The notes under the pieces were generated by a model. That model did no database searches. It was not told the origin of the DNA and saw only the letters and a list, made by a program, of their open reading frames with translations. Both the position numbers and the translations under genes were made by a program. From an uncultured Clostridia bacterium (GTDB taxonomy: Bacteria > Bacillota > Clostridia > TANB77 > CAG-508), in NCBI GenBank assembly GCA_948805675.1, contig CAQIBN010000004.1:1-64000 (forward strand): a DNA stretch of 64,000 bases. Direction: 5' to 3'. Position 1 is the stretch's first letter; the number at the start of each line of letters is the position of its first letter. Below, piece by piece: positions 1-6,960 of this stretch.

Positions 1-139
1 CTTCAATTAAAATTTTCAATCTTCTGTCAGTTGCCCTTTGACCTGTAAAACCTGCCAAAAATTTAATATGTCTGCTACCGCAAACTCTCCATCTTTCAAC
101 TTCCCTTAGAATTAACATATCTCTTTCTTCTACTCTCAC
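1..139 (-). CDS. replication-relaxation-like protein, 5' part only
   Basis: This minus-strand reading frame starts at a GTG (139) seven bases after a GGAGG ribosome binding site and runs off the left edge, so only about 46 residues are visible. The translation is rich in Arg and Glu and includes ERDMLILREVERWRV and GQRATDRRLK. This resembles the N-terminal winged-helix part of the replication-relaxation family found on clostridial conjugative elements. The family call rests on pattern memory from a short fragment. It points away from the cassette and recombinase to its right, which fits an integrated element that continues leftward outside the window. Confidence 0.45.
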   Translation of the reverse strand, partial: MRVEERDMLILREVERWRVCGSRHIKFLAGFTGQRATDRRLKILIE

Positions 140-164
140 ACTGTTCCACCTCCTAAAATAAATA

Positions 165-345
165 ATAATGAAAATAAATAAAAAAATAAAGCTATGATTT
201 AAAATATAATTTATTATATGTATTGCACGTTGTAATAGAGGGGTCTCGTATGAAATAGGAGACCCCTCTATTACAACTGAAATTAAATCATAGCGTATCT
301 ACAGGGGTTCACCGTTTTTTATTTTTTTATTTATTTTTATTCACT
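165..345. repeat. nested inverted repeats beside the replication-relaxation-like gene
   Basis: Three nested arms are visible. The core is an 18-bp perfect stem (230-247 with 259-276) around an 11-base loop. Outside it lies a 12-bp perfect pair (191-202 with 283-294). Outside that, A-rich sequence at about 170-190 faces complementary T-rich sequence at about 316-342. The whole segment is non-coding. Its place in the leader of a replication-relaxation-like gene on a mobile element suggests an origin of transfer or replication, or a protein-bound structure. That function is inference. Confidence 0.7.
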
Positions 346-419
346 GTCTTATATGATTAGAACACTTTTGTAATGGGTTGGTGGAACAGGTAGAAAAACA
401 TTTTTTGTTGAAAAAAAAC

Positions 420-437
420 AATTTCTTAAGAGAAATT
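420..437. promoter_or_regulatory. small palindrome upstream of the cassette promoter
   Basis: Seven-base arms (420-426 and 431-437) flank TAAG, about 33 bases upstream of the -35 box. It could be an operator for the two-gene cassette that follows. No regulator can be assigned. Confidence 0.3.
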
Positions 438-469
438 TTATATTTTATTACAAAAATATAAAATAACGG

Positions 470-498
470 TTGAAATAATGTTTAAAAAATTATATAAT
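470..498 (+). promoter_or_regulatory. sigma-A type promoter of the membrane protein/radical SAM cassette
   Basis: TTGAAA (470-475) is separated by 17 bases from TATAAT (493-498), 38 bases before the ATG at 536. Confidence 0.7.
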
Positions 499-535
499 AA
501 TTTTAGAAATAATTGGAAAAGTAAGGGAAGACGTT

Positions 536-1555
536 ATGATTGATATAACTAAAAAAATTTTAACTTCAATGCTATTTAAAATATTTAGTAGTGTTATGGT
601 TATCATTGGATATATAAATGATTTTCATGAATTTTGTAATATATGGGGTGGAAAATTTTTGGACATTTTAAAATATACTTTTATTATATTATTAATTGTA
701 TCTTTAACCATTACATATATTCAAAATAAGCGGAAAGATAAAGAATTAAAAATTTTAGATAATTTAAAAAAAGAAAATGAAATTTTAAAAGGTGAAAATG
801 AATTATTATTAGAAACTGCGTATAATGGTATAAAATATACTGAAAATAAAGTTAAAATAACTTTTGATTTAGAAAATCAAAAATATCATTTTTGCTTTGA
901 AAAACATTATATAATTACATCAAATATTATACCAGAGTATTATAGTGCGCAATTTTATGCTAATAAATTTATTACTGATAAGGATAAATCACAAACTTTT
1001 TATAGAAGTAATAAAATTTTATGGAAAGATTTAAATGTAAAGGCTTGTATTTCATATAAAAGACCAGATGAAACTAGATTTTCAGATGGAATAAATTTAA
1101 GCATCATTAATATAAATGATAATACCAATTATATACCATTTAAAATTAAATATAATAAATTGGATAACGGGAAAAAAATAAAATTAACAAGAGGTACCGA
1201 AGTAAAGTTAAAATATTGTTATTCAGTTCCAATACGTTATTGGGGAAGTTATATAAATAGAAGTGTTAGTTATTTTGAAGAAAAAACCATTGTTGAGCTT
1301 AATTATAAAAATAAATGTACCTTAAATGTTGACATACAAAAATTATTAGCAGATGGAAATCCGATTGAATTAGAACAAAGTAAATATGAAATTAATCATA
1401 GTATGGAAAGTAATGATAATAAAAAAATTAAAATAGTGTTGAAAAGCGAAAAATGTTGTCGATATAGAATAACATGGGATTCTAAAGAATATTTTGGTGG
1501 AGATGAGGAAACAACAGTTGATGGTAAAGATGAACTAGGACTTACTAATAGATAG
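536..1555 (+). CDS. membrane-anchored protein of unknown function
   Basis: This 339-residue protein is not recognised. Two hydrophobic segments are visible (about residues 10-27 and 45-63), followed by a Lys/Glu-rich coiled coil (about 64-92) and a long, beta-rich soluble domain. It starts after AGGGAAG and lies 10 bases before a radical SAM gene, so the two form an operon. The layout (short paired membrane segments, coiled coil, sensor-like domain) resembles membrane effectors of defence cassettes, but no catalytic motif is visible. Codon 66 (731-733) is an in-frame CGG. A +1 shift there would reach a stop after five codons, so CGG must be an ordinary codon in this gene, unlike in the chromosomal genes to the right. 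That suggests recent arrival from a host with the standard code. Confidence 0.6.
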   Translation: MIDITKKILTSMLFKIFSSVMVIIGYINDFHEFCNIWGGKFLDILKYTFIILLIVSLTITYIQNKRKDKELKILDNLKKENEILKGENELLLETAYNGIKYTENKVKITFDLENQKYHFCFEKHYIITSNIIPEYYSAQFYANKFITDKDKSQTFYRSNKILWKDLNVKACISYKRPDETRFSDGINLSIININDNTNYIPFKIKYNKLDNGKKIKLTRGTEVKLKYCYSVPIRYWGSYINRSVSYFEEKTIVELNYKNKCTLNVDIQKLLADGNPIELEQSKYEINHSMESNDNKKIKIVLKSEKCCRYRITWDSKEYFGGDEETTVDGKDELGLTNR

Positions 1556-1565
1556 GAGAAGAAAA

Positions 1566-2372
1566 ATGAAAGAAGAATTACAAATAAGTTATAAAAGGGA
1601 ATTTGCATCATTTGGAGGAAAATGTCCTTTTAAATGTAATCACTGTTATACATTTATTGATGATTTTTCTACTAAAGAAAATTATTCTATTAATGATATT
1701 ATAAAAGATTTAAAAAGTCATAATAAATTTGATATTGTTTATATATCTGGATTTAAGGAGAATTTTATAAATGTTGAAATAGGAATTGAATTGATTGAAA
1801 AAATATATGATACATTTAAGTGTAATATTCTTTTTACTACTAGAAATATTTTTACATATAAAAATATAAAAAAATTAAGTAATATAAATAGAACTATGCA
1901 AAAAGATAATAAATATCTTTTTGCTTGTGTTTCAATTTCTGCTTACAATTCATATAAAAAATTGGAACCGTGTGAATTAATTCCGAGTCCTCAAAAAAGA
2001 ATTAATTTTATAAAGCATTTATATATGGAAAATATTATAACCTTTTTGACATTAAGACCTATTTGTCCAAATTGTTTTATACCAACACGAGAATATTTGG
2101 AAGTAATAAAACAAACTTGTAATTATTGTAATGGTGTTATTTCTAGTGGTATTGTTGTTAATTCACAAATATTAAATCAGTTAAAGGGATTTCCAAAAGA
2201 GTTTATTTATAAAAAGAAAAATTTAATGGATTGTTTAAATCAAGAAAATATTATTATGAAATATGTTGATGTAGATAATGAGTTATTTAAAATAAAAGAA
2301 TGTTGTTACAAAAATAAAATCCCCTTTTTTAGTGAAAGTAAATTAGCTATTTGTAAATACTTGAACCAATAA
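1566..2372 (+). CDS. radical SAM protein in an element-borne cassette
   Basis: The N-terminus has GGKCPFKCNHCYTF (about residues 18-31), the CxxxCxxC motif that binds the [4Fe-4S] cluster of radical SAM enzymes. The protein is 268 residues, close to a single core TIM-barrel domain, and further cysteines occur in the second half (CPNC, CNYC, CC). No substrate domain is recognised. It has an AGGAG ribosome binding site, follows the membrane protein by 10 bases, and is closed by a terminator. The pairing suggests joint function, perhaps defence or modification of a small molecule or peptide. The reaction is unknown. Confidence 0.75.
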   Translation: MKEELQISYKREFASFGGKCPFKCNHCYTFIDDFSTKENYSINDIIKDLKSHNKFDIVYISGFKENFINVEIGIELIEKIYDTFKCNILFTTRNIFTYKNIKKLSNINRTMQKDNKYLFACVSISAYNSYKKLEPCELIPSPQKRINFIKHLYMENIITFLTLRPICPNCFIPTREYLEVIKQTCNYCNGVISSGIVVNSQILNQLKGFPKEFIYKKKNLMDCLNQENIIMKYVDVDNELFKIKECCYKNKIPFFSESKLAICKYLNQ

Positions 2373-2397
2373 TCAATTTAATATGTATTATAAAAAC

Positions 2398-2425
2398 ACA
2401 GGAAATAAAAAATCCTGTTTTTTTT
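2398..2425 (+). terminator. terminator of the cassette
   Basis: ACAGGA (2398-2403) pairs with TCCTGT (2413-2418), followed by a run of T. Confidence 0.75.
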
Positions 2426-2497
2426 ATTTATAAAATAAATTTAAGAATAAAGGACAAACAGTACTACATACCTATAAAAAAGACAGGGGGGATTACA

Positions 2498-2665
2498 TTG
2501 TCAAGAAAACAAATTTTAAATTGTACAAATATATTTCAAAGCAGTAACGAAAAAGAACTTTCACAAAAATACACTCAGAAATGGATAGAAATAATAAACC
2601 ATTATGAAGCTGAGAAATTTGACAAAAAATGTAAAAAACCTCTTTACAAATCGGGTCAATTGTAG
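2498..2665 (+). CDS. small protein upstream of the serine recombinase
   Basis: A TTG start follows a strong GGGGGG ribosome binding site and gives a 55-residue basic peptide ending at TAG (2663-2665). It contains KELSQKYTQKWIEIINHYE. Small basic proteins often precede large serine recombinases and can act as directionality factors. That role is inferred from position only. Its end overlaps the inverted repeat that precedes the recombinase start. Confidence 0.45.
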   Translation: MSRKQILNCTNIFQSSNEKELSQKYTQKWIEIINHYEAEKFDKKCKKPLYKSGQL

Positions 2666-2699
2666 TATTATAAGTACAAGCAGAACCGATTTGTTTTTA
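2646..2699 (+). promoter_or_regulatory. hairpin in the recombinase leader (possible attenuator)
   Basis: ACAAATCGG (2646-2654) and CCGATTTGT (2686-2694) form a 9-bp perfect stem with a 31-base loop. A run of T follows directly, 22 bases before the recombinase start. The left arm overlaps the end of the small upstream gene. This resembles an intrinsic terminator or attenuator that could limit recombinase expression. Confidence 0.5.
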
Positions 2700-2720
2700 T
2701 CGAATGAGGTGATAAAAACA

Positions 2721-4274
2721 ATGAAGGTAGCAATTTATTGCCGTCTTTCTGAGGAAGATAAAAACAAGTTATCTAAGGAAGATGACAGCGAAAGTATTCA
2801 AAATCAAAAATCAATGTTAATTGAATATGCCGTAAAAAAAGATTGGGAAATCTTTAATATTTATAGCGATGACGATTATACAGGTGCTGACAGAAACCGA
2901 CCGGCATTTAATCAGCTTTTAAAGGATGCGGAAAGTCATAAGTTTGATATTGTTTTGTGCAAAACGCAGTCCAGATTTACAAGAGAGCTTGAAATTGTTG
3001 AAAAGTATATACATGGATTATTTCCGATATGGAATATCCGATTTGTAAGTATAGTCGACAATGCGGATACTGAAAATAAGGGGAATAAAAAAGCCCGTCA
3101 GATAAACGGACTAATAAATGAATGGTACTTGGAAGATATGTCTGACAATATAAAAAGTGTCTTAACAAATAAAAGGCACAATGGTGTACATATCGGAGCA
3201 TTTGCGTTATATGGCTATAAGAAAGACCCAAACCAAAAAGGGCATTTAATTATTGATGAAGAAGCTTCGCAGGTAGTCAGAGAAGTTTTTACTTTGTTTT
3301 CACAAGGAATGGGAAAAAGTGCAATTGCAAGATACTTAAATGAAAAGGGAATACCAAATCCAACAGAGTACAAGCGTTTGCACGGACTTAGATATAAACA
3401 GCCAATTACAAAACAAAGTACGCTGTGGAGATATTTTGCTGTTGCAGATATGCTTGTTAATGAAATCTATATCGGAAATATGGTGCAAGGAAAATATGGG
3501 AGTATTTCATATAAAAGTAAGAAAAACAAGCCGATACCCAAAGAACAATGGATAAGGGTAGAGGGCACACATGAACCAATAATTGATATGACTTTATGGA
3601 ATACAGTACAACAGATGATTAAGCAAAAAGCAAAACCATTTTCTAATGGTGAGATTGGGATTTTTGCTAAAAAAGTCAAGTGTATGAATTGTGGTTATAT
3701 TATGCGTTCTACAAAGTCACATGAAAGACGTTATTTAAAGTGTGCTACAAAAAACGCTTGTAAAGACGCTTGTATAGGTTCTTTTATTTCCGTTTCTGTT
3801 CTGGAGGACTACGTATTATCTGAATTAAAAAAGCTTACTGAAAAGTATCTGAATATGGATGAACTTGAAAAGAATGTTGTTTTTAATCAGAAGCTTGAAG
3901 AGAATATTCAAAATATCGAAACACAACTAAAGGATTATAAGTCAAAAATGTGCAATTGTTCTAACGGTATAAAAACCTTATATCTTGATAAGGTAAAGGG
4001 GATTATAACAGAAAATGATTTTATTGAATTATCAGCGGACTTGCATAAAGATAAAAGTACTTATGAAAAATTAATAAGTGAATTATCAATGCAGTTAGCA
4101 GAAATTGAACAAAGGCATAACAATATGACAAGTGATAGGGAACAACTTGAAAAATATTTAGAATTAGAGCATTTAACACATGATATTGTCAATCAATTAA
4201 TTGATTATATCAGTGTGGGAAAACGTGACCCAGAAACAAAGGAAATACCTATTGAAATCAACTGGAAATTTTAA
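2721..4274 (+). CDS. large serine recombinase (integrase/excisionase)
   Basis: From the ATG at 2721, preceded by GAGGTG, the protein has 517 residues. The catalytic domain opens with VAIYCRLSEED, containing the nucleophilic serine, and includes QSRFTRE with conserved arginines. A recombinase domain, a zinc-ribbon stretch (CMNCGYIM ... CATKNAC) and a C-terminal coiled coil follow, the usual order for integrases of clostridial elements. The gene stops 21 bases before the 3' fragment of cotJC, so it is the last gene of the element and presumably catalysed insertion there. An upstream in-frame ATG (2604) exists but lies in the leader hairpin region and gives a non-homologous extension. Confidence 0.95.
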   Translation: MKVAIYCRLSEEDKNKLSKEDDSESIQNQKSMLIEYAVKKDWEIFNIYSDDDYTGADRNRPAFNQLLKDAESHKFDIVLCKTQSRFTRELEIVEKYIHGLFPIWNIRFVSIVDNADTENKGNKKARQINGLINEWYLEDMSDNIKSVLTNKRHNGVHIGAFALYGYKKDPNQKGHLIIDEEASQVVREVFTLFSQGMGKSAIARYLNEKGIPNPTEYKRLHGLRYKQPITKQSTLWRYFAVADMLVNEIYIGNMVQGKYGSISYKSKKNKPIPKEQWIRVEGTHEPIIDMTLWNTVQQMIKQKAKPFSNGEIGIFAKKVKCMNCGYIMRSTKSHERRYLKCATKNACKDACIGSFISVSVLEDYVLSELKKLTEKYLNMDELEKNVVFNQKLEENIQNIETQLKDYKSKMCNCSNGIKTLYLDKVKGIITENDFIELSADLHKDKSTYEKLISELSMQLAEIEQRHNNMTSDREQLEKYLELEHLTHDIVNQLIDYISVGKRDPETKEIPIEINWKF

Positions 4275-4297
4275 TTTTTAAATGCTTATGGCGGATT
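4275..4297. other. presumed right attachment site of the element
   Basis: The recombinase stop codon is followed by about 20 bases and then by sequence that is clearly cotJC coding (from ATT at 4295). In cotJC homologues the residue before this Ile-Val-Ala-Glu stretch is normally Asp or similar. Here the upstream codons no longer match, so the crossover lies within about 4285-4297. The core dinucleotide cannot be fixed without the left end. Confidence 0.55.
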
Positions 4298-4540
4298 GTC
4301 GCAGAACAAAAAGCAAGAGCAACTTATGAAAAATTAATAGACCTTTGTAAAGATGATCCAGATGTAATAGATCCACTTCGTTTCTTAAGACAAAGAGAAG
4401 TAGTTCACTTCCAAAGATTTGGAGAAGCATTAAGAGGTGTTCAAGATAAGCTTGCAGAAAAGAAATTTTATATGACAAAAATGAATTGCAATCAAAATAA
4501 TTGCGGATGTAATATGAATAATAATTGTGATTGTAAATAA
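4295..4540 (+). pseudogene. cotJC: 3' fragment of spore coat gene cotJC, split by the element
   Basis: The frame encodes IVAEQKARATYEKLID, then DPLRFLRQREVVHFQRFGEA, and ends in an Asn/Cys-rich tail. This is the C-terminal third of CotJC, the manganese-catalase-like inner coat protein, including the conserved REVVHFQRF helix. About 81 residues remain and the 5' part is not in the window. Insertion into a spore-specific gene by a serine recombinase recalls the sigK skin element and similar intervening elements that excise in the mother cell. Whether this one excises during sporulation is inference. Confidence 0.8.
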
Positions 4541-4554
4541 AATATAATTTTATA

Positions 4555-4595
4555 AAAGAACTAGAATATATCTATATAATTCTAGTTCTTTTTAT
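4555..4595 (+). terminator. terminator after cotJC
   Basis: A 13-bp perfect stem (4555-4567 with 4579-4591) is followed by T-rich sequence. Confidence 0.8.
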
Positions 4596-5304
4596 AGATT
4601 AAGTTATTATATTTCAAGGTGAGATTTGAACATTTTTATGTATTTTTGTTATTATATATTCTCTTAATATGAAAAATATACTAAAGAAAATAAATAATAT
4701 AATTAATGAATTTCTTACGGAACAAAATAATTATAATAACTCCGAATTTCTGTACCAATGTTTAATACTAATTCTATATACCAAAAATAATCTACTTTAA
4801 ATTTTAGATTAGTAATTTTGTCAAAACTTAAAAGTGTAGATGCATTTTCTTCTATATTAGTTAATATATTCCCAACATCTATTAAAAATTTGTAAAAGAC
4901 TATTAGAACTGTATTTGCTTTTAAGATTATTGGAATTGTAATAATAAATATAAGGAACATTATAGGAATACCATTTTAGGATAATTATTATAATTTATTT
5001 TTTTCTATAATAATTGCTATAAAGATACATAAAATTGCAATAACTCTTGATAAATTTGCAATAAAACTTTCACCAGATATTTCATCATATAAAATCAATG
5101 TACTTAGTAATTGAGTTATTACTCTCTTAGTTAAATTACTGCATATTAACAGCCATTTTTTATACCATTGCAGGAATATATCTTTTTATTTCAATAGCTC
5201 AAAAAATTAAATAACAAAGTGTTCATATATCAAATTTAAAAATTTTAATTAATTTATAACCTAATACACTTAAAATAAATATATTAAATAAAGGAGGGAA
5301 AAAA
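4596..5304. other. gene-poor stretch with decayed hydrophobic reading frames
   Basis: No confident gene is present. The minus strand has short hydrophobic frames broken by stops: about 5000-5140 (includes YDEISGESFIANLSRVIAIL) and 4681-4960 (listed separately). They may be remains of an integral membrane protein gene. A good ribosome binding site (GGAGGG) just before 5305 belongs to the next gene. Confidence 0.4.
4681..4960 (-). pseudogene. fragment of a small membrane protein gene, with a possible CGG site
   Basis: A minus-strand frame starts at 4960 and encodes a hydrophobic N-terminus followed by about 40 polar residues and a second hydrophobic stretch. In the zero frame it reaches CGG at 4744-4742 and stops eight codons later. 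Skipping one base at that CGG gives Gly followed by a hydrophobic run ending at TAG (4683-4681), 92 residues in all, which completes a membrane segment. This looks like the chromosomal CGG sites, but without a recognised family it cannot be confirmed. Confidence 0.3.
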
Positions 5305-5937
5305 ATGAATAATATAATTATAAAAACATTAGAAAGTGAATTAATGTATAAAGATACACTAGTACTTAAGTATAAAATAGAATATCCTGAAATAGTATAT
5401 GGAATATATGATTATGGAAGGCTTATATTTAATTTATATAACAGAAGAATTGCATATAACCTTGAAAGAAAATGTAGAAATGAATTATATAAAGAAGCGG
5501 TAGAGTTATATAAATACAATAAAGAAAATAATTATCCTATAATGGTATATGAAATAGTATTAAATTATAATATTACATACAATACACATAAGATAGTAAG
5601 TTTATATTCTGATGAATATATGTTTACAGGTGGAGCTCATGGAAATACAGTTAGAAAAGCACAAAATTGGAATTTATTAATTGCAAAAATGTTTTGTTTA
5701 GATTATTTATATCCAAATAATCCATATTATATCATAGATATTTTAAAAGAGATAAATAAACAAATAAGAGAACAAATTGTAAATGGAAGTGATAAATATT
5801 TTGATAATTATTGTGAACTTGTATTAGAAAATTTTAGACTAAATAATTTCTATATGTATCCAAAATTTATAGAGATATTTTTTCAACAGTATGATATTGC
5901 TCCATATTCAAGTGGAATACCTACATTTAAAATATAA
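5305..5937 (+). CDS. DUF3298/DUF4163 domain protein
   Basis: This 210-residue protein has the landmarks of the DUF3298 family (seen in RsiV-like and other Firmicute proteins): the central FTGGAHGNT motif (about residues 110-118) and a C-terminus reading FIEIFFQQYDIAPYSSGIP, the usual end of the domain. There is no signal peptide or membrane anchor, so the protein may be cytoplasmic, unlike many homologues. It has a GGAGGG ribosome binding site. Function is unknown; related proteins include lysozyme-binding anti-sigma factors. Confidence 0.75.
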   Translation: MNNIIIKTLESELMYKDTLVLKYKIEYPEIVYGIYDYGRLIFNLYNRRIAYNLERKCRNELYKEAVELYKYNKENNYPIMVYEIVLNYNITYNTHKIVSLYSDEYMFTGGAHGNTVRKAQNWNLLIAKMFCLDYLYPNNPYYIIDILKEINKQIREQIVNGSDKYFDNYCELVLENFRLNNFYMYPKFIEIFFQQYDIAPYSSGIPTFKI

Positions 5938-5954
5938 TTTTAATTAAAAAAATT

Positions 5955-6002
5955 TATGTGTGCATAAAAAAATAATTATGAATTATATTTAATGCACACA
6001 TA
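5955..6002. terminator. shared terminator between convergent genes
   Basis: An 11-bp perfect stem (5955-5965 with 5992-6002) lies between the plus-strand DUF3298 gene and the minus-strand coat gene. Confidence 0.55.
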
Positions 6003-6011
6003 GAAAATTTA

Positions 6012-6563
6012 TTATAAATTAATTGGATTATAAATACTTGAAATGTTTCCTGTTTGTTCTCCAGTAGTAATAGTTATAGGATAAAAATTGTTTTTTGCAA
6101 GCCACTCATAAACTTCAAATGAATGATTGCAACTCATAGTATAAGCATCTTTTAAAAATTGTCTTAACTTTGGATTAGTAGCTTCCATAGAAGCTATTGC
6201 ATATTCTTTTCCAGCTCTTTTTAATGTAAGAAAATATGAAATAGCAATTTCTCTATCATTTAGTTTTTCTACATTTGTATTTACTGTAACTGGGATTGCA
6301 GTTTTTGAACTATTTACATCTTCTGTAAATATAGAAGTATTCATTTGTGGAACATTTAATTTTCCAGATGCAGATTCAACATCTTTCACAAATTCCACTT
6401 TTTTATTATAATCTTCTATATGAATAGGAAAATGTGTTTCTAAAATAGATTTTAATTCATTATCTTGTACTTGATTCTTAAATAATGACATACAAGTTAT
6501 TGTGTTTACACAACTTAAAATTAATTCATTTAAATAACTTAATTCGCAAATTGTTAATTTCAA
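6012..6563 (-). CDS. CotF-like spore coat protein
   Basis: A TTG start at 6563 follows a perfect GGAGGTGATTT ribosome binding site and gives 183 residues. The longer frame starting at 6599 has no such site. The all-helical sequence has two similar halves, the second with the CotF-type stretch KEYAIASMEATNPKLRQFL then CNHSFEVYEWL. CotF-like proteins lie in the spore coat. The gene has no in-frame CGG. Confidence 0.7.
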   Translation of the reverse strand: MKLTICELSYLNELILSCVNTITCMSLFKNQVQDNELKSILETHFPIHIEDYNKKVEFVKDVESASGKLNVPQMNTSIFTEDVNSSKTAIPVTVNTNVEKLNDREIAISYFLTLKRAGKEYAIASMEATNPKLRQFLKDAYTMSCNHSFEVYEWLAKNNFYPITITTGEQTGNISSIYNPINL

Positions 6564-6599
6564 AAAATCACCTCCACATAGTATAAATAGTATAACCAA

Positions 6600-6889
6600 A
6601 TTAAATAAAATTATAAAAAATATTATAAATTAATTTAATAAAGATGAAAAAAACTAATTATATAATTTAAATGTTGTTTTAGAAATTTAACTTTATACAT
6701 AGATTATATTTATTTTATATTTAAAATTTAAGATATAAAATTGTTATAGTTTAGTAAGAACATAAATTTCTAATTCATTCAATATGTACAAGTTTAAACT
6801 TTATAAAAATGTCTAAAAAAGGTTTTTCAAGTTAAAATATTTTTTTACTAAAATTAAACAAAAAACTTAAAATAACCTTAAAAATAACA
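6600..6889. other. AT-rich intergenic region
   Basis: I see no gene or clear structure here. It separates the divergent coat gene and spoVB and must contain the coat gene promoter. Confidence 0.5.
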
Positions 6890-6918
6890 TTGAAAAAAAA
6901 TATACAGTAATATATAAT
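6890..6918 (+). promoter_or_regulatory. promoter of spoVB-like gene
   Basis: TTGAAA (6890-6895), a 17-base spacer, then TATAAT (6913-6918), 42 bases before the TTG start. It has a vegetative sigma-A shape rather than an obvious sporulation sigma pattern. Confidence 0.65.
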
Positions 6919-6960
6919 ACAAAAATAGAAATTAATATTCAAAAGAAAGTAGGAAATAAA

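Noticed and set aside
4292..4294. In-frame CGG at the cotJC junction as another shift site
   Set aside because: It lies in the attachment region and the cotJC frame is correct directly after it without a shift; the upstream sequence belongs to the element.
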